Part shown: positions 24,521-34,453 of the stretch, in pieces
Numbering within the stretch: position 1 is the stretch's first letter
How the letters are laid out: every line of letters begins with the position of its first letter
Source of the DNA: DASXZH01 sp963829965
GTDB taxonomy: Bacteria > Armatimonadota > Fimbriimonadia > Fimbriimonadales > Fimbriimonadaceae
Direction of reading: 5' to 3'
NCBI GenBank assembly: GCA_963829965.1
Contig: CAWHLK010000044.1
Span: 167,286-231,285 of the forward strand
Length of the DNA stretch: 64,000 nucleotides
The notes under the pieces: generated by a model
Databases searched by the model: none
Seen by the model: the letters and a program-made list of their open reading frames with translations, nothing else
What the model was told of the DNA's origin: nothing
Position numbers and translations under genes: made by a program

Positions 24521-26395
24521 ATGACACGCCAATCTGAAGAAGTCCAAGCAATAGATCAAGCTGTACTCAGCGAAGCCGCAAAACGTCTCTACGCTCGTCA
24601 AGACTCGGAGCACCGGGCGTTAACCGACCGTCTGTTCGCTCTTTTGGCCGTCGTCCTTTGGACGGGAACCATATTCCTCTATGGCATTACCCTTCGCCCC
24701 CAGCACGTTGGAGCGTCCGAGGCGCTTGCGGCCGTGCTTGCACTCATGGTCGCGGGCCTTGCTTTCGTCGCTATTCCCGTGGGCTGCAGCATTCGTTATC
24801 CGGGCCACAAGATCAACCCGTATTTGGCCGCAGTTTCACTTGCGGTCTGCGTTGTGATGTTCGGAAGAGTCAGCGGGCGCGCGGATTCCGTGATGGCTGC
24901 TTTTGTGGTGCTTCCCTTCCTGGCGTTCTATAGGAACATGAAGGCGCTGCTGCTTGGAACCGCCATCATCGTGGGGAATATCGTTGTCGCCACCCTGGAC
25001 CCGCAGCACCTGTTCGGTGAGCTTTCCGTTCGCTCCGAAGACATCCTGTGGCTGCTCATGCTCGACCTCGTTTTGTACGCTTCGATCAGCCGAATGTCGG
25101 TCGGACTTCGAAAAGGCAGCGAGGAACAGGCAAACCTTGAAGCTCTGCAGGAGCAATCCGTTCAGTCCATCGCCATCCGTGACAAGCAATTGGAAGAGTC
25201 GGAAATGGTCAAAACGATCATTTTCGAATCGGCGCCCGATGCGGTGATTCGGTTCGATGAGAACCTCCAGATCATCGAGGTCAACCGCGTGACCGAGCAA
25301 ATGCTCAAGATTTCGCGGACAGAGGCGATCGGCCGGCTCGTCAATGAGTTCATCTTGGACTTTCACGATAGCGGCCGGCAGTCAAGTTCCGAGGCTCAAT
25401 CGGCCCAGCTCATGGAAAGTTCGGTCCAGCGGTCGGACGGTTCCCAATTTTTTGCGGAAATCTCCACTTCGGAAGTCCTTGGACTCTCCACCCGCCAGTT
25501 CTCCATGTACGTAAGGGACATCACCGAGCGCAAAGAGCTCGAGTCGCAAGTAGCCCAGTCACAGAAGCTTCAGAGTATCGGCCAACTTGCCGCGGGAATC
25601 GCCCACGAGATCAACACGCCTACGCAGTACGTGGGGGACAACACGCTCTTCCTGCAAGACGCCTTCAAGGACGTGAACGAACTTCTGGCCGCGTATTCGG
25701 AGCTGGAGCAGTCCGCATCGGAGGTCCCGGAGCTGGAAGTTTCCCTGCACGAAATCGAGGAAGCGAGGGAGAAGGCGGACATCCTTTTCCTCCAAGACGA
25801 AGTGCCCAAAGCGATACGAGAGTCTTTGGATGGCATTGAGCGCATTTCGGTGATCGTTCGAGCGCTCAAGGATTTTTCGCATCCCGGCGTAGAAGGCATG
25901 ATTGCCTCCGACGTGAACCGCATCGTGGAAAGCACTGCCACGGTCGCCCGTAACGAGTGGAAGTATGTTGCGGATATGGAGTTGAATCTGTCGCCGAGCC
26001 TGCCTCCAATCATGTGCATGCCCGGCGAGCTAGGACAGGCCGTGCTCAATCTCATCGTAAATGCGAGCCATGCGATCGCCGATCGCCTCGGTAACAGCGG
26101 CGAAAAGGGTCTGATCAAGATCTCGACCTCCCAACAGCGCGGCTACGTTACGGTTACCATCTCCGATAACGGGGGCGGCATTCCTAAAACCGTCCGAGAC
26201 CGCATTTTTGATCCATTTTTCACCACCAAAGAAGTTGGCAAGGGTACGGGCCAAGGGCTCGCCATTGCTCACAACGTCATCGTTAAGCGCCACAAGGGGC
26301 AAATTTGGTTTGAGACCGAAGAAGGCGTGGGCACAAGCTTTATGTTCAGTATCCCGAATGATCTTCCGTGTACAGAGGACGAAGTGGCGGCATGA
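24521..26395 (+). CDS. PAS-domain sensor histidine kinase
   Basis: 624 residues from ATG 24521. About six membrane helices (roughly residues 35-195) are followed by a coiled stretch, a PAS domain ('IIFESAPDAVIRFDENLQII' to 'YVRDITERKELE'), a phospho-His in 'LAAGIAHEINTPTQYVGDN' and an ATPase domain with 'LNLIVNASHAI', 'DNGGGIPK', 'FDPFFTTKEVGKGTGQGLAI'. The 'AHEINTPTQYV' variant with a long insert before the N box is common in kinases that serve HD-GYP and HDOD regulators. It is the first gene of a four-gene signalling operon. The signal is unknown; the membrane part has no named sensor pattern. Confidence 0.88.
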   Translation: MTRQSEEVQAIDQAVLSEAAKRLYARQDSEHRALTDRLFALLAVVLWTGTIFLYGITLRPQHVGASEALAAVLALMVAGLAFVAIPVGCSIRYPGHKINPYLAAVSLAVCVVMFGRVSGRADSVMAAFVVLPFLAFYRNMKALLLGTAIIVGNIVVATLDPQHLFGELSVRSEDILWLLMLDLVLYASISRMSVGLRKGSEEQANLEALQEQSVQSIAIRDKQLEESEMVKTIIFESAPDAVIRFDENLQIIEVNRVTEQMLKISRTEAIGRLVNEFILDFHDSGRQSSSEAQSAQLMESSVQRSDGSQFFAEISTSEVLGLSTRQFSMYVRDITERKELESQVAQSQKLQSIGQLAAGIAHEINTPTQYVGDNTLFLQDAFKDVNELLAAYSELEQSASEVPELEVSLHEIEEAREKADILFLQDEVPKAIRESLDGIERISVIVRALKDFSHPGVEGMIASDVNRIVESTATVARNEWKYVADMELNLSPSLPPIMCMPGELGQAVLNLIVNASHAIADRLGNSGEKGLIKISTSQQRGYVTVTISDNGGGIPKTVRDRIFDPFFTTKEVGKGTGQGLAIAHNVIVKRHKGQIWFETEEGVGTSFMFSIPNDLPCTEDEVAA

Positions 26396-27502
26396 AGACC
26401 ATTTTGTTCGTGGACGACGATGCCGCGGTTTTATCGGCGACTCAGCGCAAACTCCGGAGCTTCAAGGATTGGCATTTGATTTTCGCCAACGGCGGACTGG
26501 AAGCCATCCAATGTCTGAACTCCAACCACGTGGACGCAGTGGTGACCGACGTTTACATGCCCGGCATGAGCGGCTTGGATCTGCTGAGACATGTCGTGGA
26601 CGGCCTTTACGGGTTCATTCCCGTGGTGGTGATCACCGGGATGATGGACAAGGACGCCAAACGGCAGGCGCTGGAGATTGGCGCTCAAGACCTGCTTTCC
26701 AAGCCGGTGGACATGGAAGACCTTGTCGCCCGGCTCAGAAGCGTTTTGGCGCTCAAGTCCTACCATGACGAAACTTTCCGTCCGCAACGCCGAGTTGGAA
26801 GATCTTGTTGCGGCGCGGACCAAGGAGTTGGCTTCGTCCCGGCTGGAACTCGTTGTCCAACTGTCCAAGGCTGCGGAATTGAGGGATCACGAAACCGGAA
26901 ACCACGTTCTGCGGGTGGCCGCGTTCACCCGGTGCCTGGCCGAAACCATGGGTTTGAGCACCCAAGTGTGTGACGAGCTGTTTCTTGCCGCAACCCTTCA
27001 CGATATTGGCAAGATCGCCATCCCGGACGCAGTGCTCCGCAAAGAGGGAGCTCTCCATCAGGACGAGCGGAGGGTCATCCAGTCCCATACCGTTATTGGC
27101 CACCACATCTTGAGCAACCGCGAGTTCGCCATCACCAGATACTTGCCTAGAGGACTGAACTGGGGAGATCAGCCCCAGCTCATGAAGGTGGCGGCCGAGA
27201 TCGCTCGTTCCCATCACGAATGGTGGAACGGAACCGGCTATCCGGACAAGCTCAAAGGCGAAGAGATACCTTTGCCGGCGAGAATCGTCGGGGTTGCGGA
27301 CGTTCTCGACGCTTTGCGTTCCACGCGGCCCTACAAGGCGGCCTACGACTGGGCCACCGCCATGCAGATCATTGCCGAAGTGCGGGGCATTCAGTTCGAT
27401 CCGGCGGTTCACGACGCCCTGCTGGCGGCCGAAGACGAGTTATATGAATTTGATCAAGATGCGCGAAAGGATGAAATGGCCTGTATTAAGGAGGCGGCAT
27501 GA
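26392..27502 (+). CDS. Response regulator with HD-GYP output (RpfG-like; one frameshift)
   Basis: The receiver (1-120) has 'ILFVDDDAAVL', the acceptor Asp in 'AVVTDVYMPGMSG' and Lys in 'LLSKPVD'. A coiled linker 'NAELEDLVAARTKELASSRL' leads to an HD-GYP domain: 'RDHETGNHVLRVAAF', 'AATLHDIGKIAIPDAVL', 'HHEWWNGTGYPDKLKGEEIP' and 'RIVGVADVLDALRSTRPYK'. The frame breaks at the AAA of 26771-26773, which should be AA (D-E-L-S-V-R). A separate start at ATG 26765 is possible but less likely, as this linker normally follows the receiver directly. HD-GYP domains hydrolyse cyclic di-GMP. 4-nt overlaps join it to both neighbours. Confidence 0.85.
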
Positions 27503-28668
27503 CACGACTGCTTTTTGTGGATGATGAACCTCATGTTTTGGAAGGACTGCGGCGAATGATGCGCCGCGTCCGGGATCAATGGGATGTACGAACCGCCTCA
27601 TCCGGATTGGAAGCGCTCGAGATTATGAAAGAGTGGCCCGCCGATGTGGTGGTTTCGGACATGAGAATGCCGCACATGACCGGCGTGGAGCTGCTGACAA
27701 AAATAGCCGCCGAGTATCCGGAATCGGTGCGCCTGATCCTTTCCGGGCATACGGACCGAGAGGTCATCATGCAATCCGCCATTGTGGCCCATCAGTTTTT
27801 GGCAAAGCCCTGCAACGCGGAAACCATGGTGGATACCCTCCACCGGGCCAATACGGTTCGCGAACTGCTTGGAAACCCTTCGATTCGCGACATCGTCGGC
27901 AGAACCATGCAGCTCCCCTGCCTTTCTTCAACTTACGACGAGCTGATGCGCGTTTTGGGCACGGAAGGCGCAACCGTGAAAGACGTGGCGGAAGTGGTGT
28001 CCCGCGACCTTGTGCTCACCGCGCGGGTCATGCAGCTTGTGAACTCCTCGTTCTTTGCGAACCACCGGACGATGGACAGCATCGTGGACGCGGTCGGCTA
28101 TCTCGGCCTTGACGTGGTAAGAGGACTTGTCGCCGCGGTCAAGGCATTCGATGGTTTCGAGGGCATCATTGGCGAGGAAGCGCTGGTGGATCTCTTCCTT
28201 CACTGCGTGGAGGTAGGATCGCTTTGCCGCCGTATCGCCATCGAGGAGGGTCTGACCGTTCGAGACCAGGAAGATGCGCTCCTTGCGGGCATGCTCCACG
28301 ATATCGGCAAGCTCGTGCTCGCTCAGGCGTTCCCAACCTCGTTTGAAGCTATTCTCAGCGAAAAGACCGACTGGTGGCCGGCATCCGAGCCGGAATGCTT
28401 CAAGGCGGGGATCTCGCACGACGAGGTGGGCGCCTATCTTTTGGGATTATGGGGTTTTCAGAACCATATCGTCGAGGCGGTGGCGTTCCACGAACGCCCG
28501 CGGAAAGCGCCCGTGATGGCGTTCACGCTCACCACCATCCTCCACTACGCCAATGCCAGCGCGAGCGGCAGGTCAGAGGCCATCGATACCAAATACCTGG
28601 AGCAAGTTGGCAAGCCACATGCCATTGAACGGTGGACAACCGTTTCCGGGGTGAAGGATGCAGCCTGA
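27499..28668 (+). CDS. Response regulator with HDOD output
   Basis: A 389-residue protein. The receiver (1-120) starts 'LLFVDDEPHVLEGLRRMMRR', with the acceptor Asp in 'VVVSDMRMPHMTG' and Lys in 'FLAKPC'. The HDOD domain (about 135-330) has 'LPCLSSTYDELMRVL', 'VSRDLVLTARVMQLVNSSFF', 'AVGYLGLDVVRGL', 'LLAGMLHDIGKLVLAQAFP' and 'GAYLLGLWGFQNHIVEAV'. HDOD domains are related to HD hydrolases, but most bind proteins or nucleotides and steer other signalling. It is coupled by ATGA to the HD-GYP gene. Its phosphodonor is probably the PAS kinase at the head of the operon. Confidence 0.88.
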   Translation: MTRLLFVDDEPHVLEGLRRMMRRVRDQWDVRTASSGLEALEIMKEWPADVVVSDMRMPHMTGVELLTKIAAEYPESVRLILSGHTDREVIMQSAIVAHQFLAKPCNAETMVDTLHRANTVRELLGNPSIRDIVGRTMQLPCLSSTYDELMRVLGTEGATVKDVAEVVSRDLVLTARVMQLVNSSFFANHRTMDSIVDAVGYLGLDVVRGLVAAVKAFDGFEGIIGEEALVDLFLHCVEVGSLCRRIAIEEGLTVRDQEDALLAGMLHDIGKLVLAQAFPTSFEAILSEKTDWWPASEPECFKAGISHDEVGAYLLGLWGFQNHIVEAVAFHERPRKAPVMAFTLTTILHYANASASGRSEAIDTKYLEQVGKPHAIERWTTVSGVKDAA

Positions 28669-28670
28669 AT

Positions 28671-29042
28671 TTGAGAGTTTTATTCGTAGACGATGAGCCC
28701 CACGTGCTGGCCGCAATTGCGCGCCACCTTCGGAAGAGTTTTGACCTCGTGACCGCCTGCGGCTCTGCGGACGGAATCAGGCGGCTCGCCGAGGAAGGGC
28801 CCTTTGGGGCGGTCGTGGCGGATATGCAGATGCCCGGCATGGACGGCATCGAGTTCCTGAAGTTCGTCCACTCGAACTATCCGGAATCGGCACGCATCAT
28901 GCTCACCGGCAATGCGGACCAGGCAACCCTTCTCCGCGCGGTCGAGGAGGCGGAAATCGCCAGGTTCCTGAGCAAGCCATGCAGTCCGGAATCGCTGCGC
29001 GACGCAATCCTCGAGACGATAGAAAAGCTGAAAGCAGCCTAG
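28671..29042 (+). CDS. Stand-alone receiver-domain response regulator
   Basis: About 123 residues, receiver only. It shows 'VLFVDDEPHVLAAIARHL', the acceptor Asp in 'AVVADMQMPGMDGIEF', 'IMLTGNADQATLL' and Lys in 'FLSKPC'. No ATG fits: the first useful codon before the conserved 'RVLFVDD' is TTG 28671, with CTG 28665 as alternative, behind GAAGGA (28652-28657). It is very like the receiver of the HDOD protein just upstream, so it may be a phosphate relay or sink within the same circuit. It ends the operon. Confidence 0.8.
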   Translation: MRVLFVDDEPHVLAAIARHLRKSFDLVTACGSADGIRRLAEEGPFGAVVADMQMPGMDGIEFLKFVHSNYPESARIMLTGNADQATLLRAVEEAEIARFLSKPCSPESLRDAILETIEKLKAA

Positions 29043-29059
29043 GCGCCCCGCCCCGCCGG

Positions 29060-30068
29060 TTAAACTCCGGCATCGGCTTCGATTAAAGAGGATTCGGAAT
29101 TCGCCCCGGCTCCGTACGGCTTACGCACGCTTCGCCAGCCCTTGAGCCTCAAGGCATATCGCTCCACCCCATACCACGACAGGGTCGCAGCGATGAGAGT
29201 GAACACCACACCGGCCTCAAAAGGCAGCCCCATTCCTGCTGCCCAATACATCAACGGCATATGGAAGACATAGATGCCGTAGCTCAAATCGGGCATCTTT
29301 CGTGGCGCAATTCTTGGTCCCCAGGCACCCATGCCAACCGTTGAAAATGCCGCCGCCACTGCCAAGAACTGGGCGAGGAACCTGACCTCCATGTTAATTT
29401 GGGTAAGTTTCCGCGGTCGGCAGGAAAACAGAGATGACCACGATTGGAATGGGCCAGATCCAGGCCGGCCATCGGCGAAGCGCGTCTCGATAGATGTAAC
29501 AGAGAGAGCCACAGAGAAATGCGGGGACGAGCCAGCCGATACGCTCCGCAAGCGGGTTTTCGTTTCGGAGCAGGAACGGTATCCCGATCAAGGCCACCAC
29601 GAACAGAGCCCAAATGGGAAGCTTCGCCCGGTAAGCCCCCAACGCAAACAGAACCGCCATGAAGCCGTAGAGGATCTCCTCCGCACTAAGCGACCAGAGC
29701 GCGGCGTCGCCCTTCGGGTCCGGACGCATTCCAAGCGTCAGGTATGTCTCGAGGGAGCCAAGCAGGCGCTCGCGGCCAAGCAAGAGCGCGACCAACAGGA
29801 GAGCGACAAGGAACGCAGGAACGACCCGGCAAACCCTCTTCCACAGAAAGCGCAAGTAGGACGGCGTTCGCTCGAGGGAAGCCAAAACGAGGAACCCGGA
29901 GATGCCCACGAAAGCGGGGACAGGATTGAAATACCAGGGGGTGTCCTTTCGGTTGAAGATGAAGATCGCAACATGGCCGAACATCACCTCCAGCGCCAAT
30001 AAGAGCCGGAGCATGTCGAAATTGGGATACCGGTCAGTGCCATTTCGGGCGCGCTTTGAATCGCCCAT
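29060..30068 (-). CDS. Membrane acyltransferase 3 family protein (one frameshift)
   Basis: About 335 residues in two frames. The first part starts 'YPNFDMLRLLLALEVMFGHV' (family 'DxLRxxA....V...H'), has 'PAFVGISGFLVLASLERTPS' and a string of membrane helices to 'IVVISVFLPTAETYP'. The second part continues 'INMEVRFLAQFLAVAAAFST' and 'DLSYGIYVFHMPLMYWAAG', which is the C-terminal hallmark. One base too many in the T or G run at 29398-29403 splits them. The family moves acetyl or other acyl groups from the cytosol onto surface sugars (O-antigen, capsule, Nod factor). It converges with the signalling operon and is probably transcribed alone. Confidence 0.82.
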
Positions 30069-30280
30069 GAGCTGCAGTGTACGGTATTCCCCTTTGTTGT
30101 CAGGTTGCGGCAAAGGATGCAAGACCAAGCGCACGATTACCTGGTTTTTTTAATGGATACAGGACGATTCCCACTTAATGTGGTATCGCCGATGCATTTG
30201 GTGTTAAAGTTAGTTTGAACTCCCTTGTATCTGGCACAACAGGTTACACCAGTAGTTTTCGGGGAGAAGGTGTTTATTCT

Positions 30281-33116
30281 ATGGGTCTCACTAATCGTAA
30301 GCGCTTATTGTCAGCTCCGCTTCGCGCGGTCCTGGCAGTATTGACATTCGTTTTACTCGCAACGGCGTCATTTGCCCAGCCCCCAGCCACAACCGGCATA
30401 TGGGCTTTTGCCGGCGCCACGTCCGTAACTCTCCATTGGAACCCGGTCTTCGGAGCTACGTCATATACGATCTATCGTTCGACAAGCACGGGAACAGAAG
30501 CTTCCTATAAGACTGGAGTGACAGGCTCAAGTTTGTCGGATACGGGCCTCACGGCGAATACTCTCTACTATTACAAAGTTCAAGCGTTTTATGGCGCGTC
30601 GGGCGGGGCTCTCTCTACCGAATGCAGCTGCGAACCCGGATCTACGGCACTCGCAAGCCCGATTGCATACGCAGTAACCCTTTCAAGCGAAGTTAAGTTG
30701 AATTTCACCGGAGTGGCCGGAGCGACTTCTTACCACGTTTTCCGGACTCTAACCGGCTCCTCAGCCTATACGCTCGTGGCAACAGAGACATCGAAGCTCC
30801 AATACGTGGACTCATCGGTATCCGCCGGCGTATCCTACTCGTACCTCGTAACCGCAAGTGACGTGGATGGAGATGGGGGCGTCAGCGACGGTGTCACCGC
30901 GATCCCGGGTGACTCGCCCGGGGCAGGATCCTCCTTCGTAACGGCCTCCCCGGTGACGGGCCCGGCGGTTTCCGTCTTCTGGAATCCCGTGCCCAATGCG
31001 ACCGGCTATCTGCTTCTGAGAGGGACAGCCGCTGCGGGGCCTTTTTCGCCTATAGCGGTCTCGACCACTTTTTAATTCTTACAAAGACACAGCAGTTACA
31101 GCGAACTCCAAATATTATTACGAGGTTGCAACCGTTGACGAGGGAGGAACTAGCGGCCCCAGCCAGGTAGTGGCCGAGGCCGAAGCCGGCCAGTCAACGC
31201 TCGGGGCGCCCGTTCTGGCGGCCCAGTCCGCTTCCAGCAGCGTCACGCTGCATTGGGACAAAGTGAACGGCGCTACCAGCTATGTGGTCTACCGATGGGT
31301 TGGCACGAACCCTGGCTATATCATTGCCAGTTCGCCGAATCCCACCTACACGGACAGCAGCGTATCCACGGGAACGGAGTACAGCTACGAAGTAGCGCCG
31401 GTGGGCATTGCGGGCAGAGGGAATATTTCCAACGTGGCCCAGGCCAAACCGGGAGACGCCCAGTTGGGCGCGCCTACCGGACTCTATGCCTATGTCGAAG
31501 GAGCGACCACGGTCTATCTCAAGTGGAATCCCATCCCCGGCGCCACCAGCTACAACATCTATCGCTGCCTTTCGAGCACCAGCCCACCGGCCCTCCTCGC
31601 ATCCAGCAACAACCCGTACTATACGGATTCGCCTGGACTGATCGAAAATGACAGCTACAACTACCTGGTGACCGCGGTTTATCCGGGCGGCGAAGGTCCC
31701 CAATCCTCGCTGATCTCCGCCGTCCCCGGCAGCACGCCTTCGGCCGCTCCCATGGTCGGCATGTCGCAAAGCGGCTCCACCGTCAACATCTACTGGAACT
31801 TGATTCCCCAGGCAACGTCGTACGTGGTCTATCGAACGACGATCACCACCGGCAATCCGGTAACGATCGTGACCGGAATCACCCCGAGCCAAGGCTCGAC
31901 CAGCGGTGTTTACACGGATTCCTCACTGGTGCCGGGACTCGACTATTCGTACACTGTCGCGGCAACGAATCCGGACGGCACCGGCCTCCAATCGCCCTAC
32001 CCGGTTCATGTTTCCCCAGGGGCCTCGAAACCCTCCGCGGTCACCGGCATCGCCGCCGGCTCGCAGGGAACCGCGAACATCACCCTGCAGTGGAACCCGA
32101 CGACAACGTTCGCGACCTACTACATTTACCGTGCGACGGCTACCGGCAAGGAAGGGGACGTTCCCGTCGGCTTCTCGGCCACACCCACCTGGGTCGATAA
32201 GAACGCAGTCGCGGGCACCCTGTACTACTATGTGGTGCAGGCGTCCGACGGTCAGAACCTCAGCGCGATATCGCAGGAATGCAGTGCCGAAGCAGGCGCA
32301 GCCTCCCTTGTATCGCCCGTGATCACCGGCTACCCGGGATCCAGCTCCAACGTCCTCAAGTGGACTGCAGTGCCTGAGGCCACCTCCTATAACCTCTACA
32401 GGACCAATGCGATGGACGGCACGTTCGTGCTCTACCAGCAGGGGCTGTCCGGCGAAAGCTACACGGATACCAACGTGAGTTCCGCGGATAACTTCTACTA
32501 CATGGTCCAGGCCGTTGACAAATATGGCGCAGGGAATCAAAGCTCGGTCGTCAGCCTACGCCCCGGAGCCGTCTTTAACGGCCAAACCTCGGGCATCTAT
32601 GTTCTTGCGATCGGCCCCAGCAACAGCGTTTCCTGGAACGCGGTGCCGGGCGCCCAAAGCTATAACGTGTTCCGATCGTCGGCGTCGGGCACCGAAGGCG
32701 AGGTTCCGGTTGCCACTGGGATCACCACGTTGAACTTCAACGATCCTTCGGTGACCACGGGAACGACCTACTACTACACGGTTGCCGCAGTGACCCCGGA
32801 TACCCAGGGCCCTCAGTCAACCGAAGTCTCCTGTCAAACAGGTTCGACTCCGCTCTCGTCTCCCGCGCTGGTTGGCTCTTCGGTGCCCGGAGGCATCAGT
32901 CTTACTTGGCACGCGATCTCGGGAGCAACGTCGTACAACATATTCCGGAACGATTCAACCGGCTGGGTTCTTTACGTTCAGGGATTTGTACCTTCGGGCT
33001 CGCCCTCGTACAAAGACACGAATGTGGTAGACGGCGTCACCTACACCTATTCGGTATCGGCGGTGAACGCCACCGGTTCCGGCTCTCAAAGCAACCAGGT
33101 GCAGGTTAACCCGTAA
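30281..33116 (+). CDS. Large secreted protein of ten fibronectin type III domains (one frameshift)
   Basis: About 944 residues after correction. The signal peptide ends in 'LTFVLLATASFAQPP' (cut after Ala-Gln, about residue 36). Ten FN3 repeats of about 90 residues follow, each with 'W..(I/V)PGATSYNIYR', 'Y.DS/T.......Y.Y.V.A' and 'S..S....PG'. The T run 31069-31073 should hold four T; then 'VSTTFNSYKDTAVTANSKYY' reads through. There is no anchor or enzymatic domain, so it is probably an extracellular matrix or adhesive protein. ATG 30281 is preceded by a weak GGGGAGAAGG. A strong terminator follows at 33126. Confidence 0.85.
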
Positions 33117-33125
33117 CCCTCTAGC

Positions 33126-33162
33126 AGCCGGCCCGGGCAATATGCCCGGGCCGGCTTTTTTT
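33126..33162 (+). terminator. Strong rho-independent terminator
   Basis: A perfect 14-bp stem, AGCCGGCCCGGGCA (33126-33139) and TGCCCGGGCCGGCT (33143-33156), around a 3-nt loop and followed by seven T. It ends the FN3-protein transcript. Confidence 0.92.
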
Positions 33163-33284
33163 CGACTCGCCTTCGTTGATTTCGATCTTTTCGTCAAGAT
33201 TTCCAGGATGCCTCACCCAGCTATTGGCCCAATGGCGCCAAATTCCGCTAGAATCGATAGCACCCGAGTTCGCTTCTTTCTCCC

Positions 33285-34391
33285 ATGAAACTCTCTTGGA
33301 ATCCACGTCTTAGATGCGGCCAGTTCGTATTCTTCATGCTGACAATGATCTGGGGGCCAGAGGCTTGCGCCCAGTCGTTCCCCCCGGTTTGGAATTCCAC
33401 TGCATCCTACGCCGCAGGTGACATCGTTCAATACGGTGGAAACTGGTATCGGGCGATGACCGCAATCACCACTCATTACGTAAACCCAGCCACAACCTAT
33501 GGCTCTTGGGAGCTTAACTATGCGCGGTCAAATACCACTTTGCTGATCGGTGTCGGGCAGTCTTTTTCCAGTTTGCAAAACGCGTGGTTGTTTGCCCATA
33601 ACGCGCGTGTTGCCGATGGCGCCTACGTCCACTTCGACATCATCACCACGAAGGGCGCATTCAACGAGACTTTCACCCTCCCGTTTTCCCTGGACCAGGG
33701 CTCTGGCGCCAACATGTCCATCGTGTGCGACCACCCCGCCAACAACACTCTCACGTTCAGTGGGTCGAACGGCTTTACGATCGACTCCGGCCACGCCTTT
33801 GGGCTCCTTGAGAATCTGAATCTTGTGGGCACACCGGACTATTCGGGCATTTATGCCACCAACTCCGCTTCTCTTACGGAGGCGGCCAACTGCACGGTTA
33901 GCGGATTTGGCATTTCATGCTACGCGTCCAGCAACGCGGCTCTGAACCTGCCGGACGTCTTTCCCACCAACTTCTCAACCGCACTCTATGCCGACCTCGG
34001 CGGCACAATATCGGCCCCCAATGTCAGGGCACTGGACGAGCATCTGAACCTCTATACCTATGGCTTGCTGGCGAACCGGGGTGGGACAATCTATGCAGAT
34101 GGGGCCACGCTGGCCGGCGTAAACTCAGGAGCGCTGGCTGAAAACGGAGGCTTAGTCTATGCGTATTCTTCGTTCATTTGGGGCTGCGCTTATGGTTGCG
34201 TCGCTCAAAACGGCGGGCGGGTGTTTGTTGAATACGCTACATTCGGCATGAACGCGGGATCAGGAGCTACCGCGAACCAAAATGCCGATTTGAGCGCGTA
34301 CAACGCCGGGATTATCGATGCAACCCGTTATCAAGGCACCCAGCCAACTGTGCTTGGCCTTGGAGGCGATGGCTCGTACGTTTACACGTAA
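33285..34391 (+). CDS. Secreted protein with carbohydrate-binding-like and beta-helix-like regions
   Basis: A 368-residue protein. The signal peptide ends near 'MIWGPEACAQSFP'. Residues about 34-75 ('WNSTASYAAGDIVQYGGNWY' and 'GSWELNYA') follow the CBM5/12 chitin-binding pattern (W...Y..GD.V.Y.G..Y.A...W). The remainder has repeated short strands with Asn, Gly and Ser ('GTISAPNVRALDE', 'GGTIYADGATLAG', 'GGLVYAYSSFIWG', 'GGRVFVEYATFGMN'), like a right-handed beta-helix as in tail spikes and polysaccharide lyases. No catalytic set is recognised. It is a likely surface glycan binder. Confidence 0.65.
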   Translation: MKLSWNPRLRCGQFVFFMLTMIWGPEACAQSFPPVWNSTASYAAGDIVQYGGNWYRAMTAITTHYVNPATTYGSWELNYARSNTTLLIGVGQSFSSLQNAWLFAHNARVADGAYVHFDIITTKGAFNETFTLPFSLDQGSGANMSIVCDHPANNTLTFSGSNGFTIDSGHAFGLLENLNLVGTPDYSGIYATNSASLTEAANCTVSGFGISCYASSNAALNLPDVFPTNFSTALYADLGGTISAPNVRALDEHLNLYTYGLLANRGGTIYADGATLAGVNSGALAENGGLVYAYSSFIWGCAYGCVAQNGGRVFVEYATFGMNAGSGATANQNADLSAYNAGIIDATRYQGTQPTVLGLGGDGSYVYT

Positions 34392-34453
34392 GGTTGTTTA
34401 GGACCGTTCCTTAGGATAAATGGTCACCACTGCTGGGCCATACTTACAAAGTT

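Noticed and set aside
26765..27502. HD-GYP domain as a separate gene starting at ATG 26765
   Set aside because: The coiled linker joins directly to the receiver if one A is removed, as in RpfG-type proteins, and many other genes here show the same kind of error.
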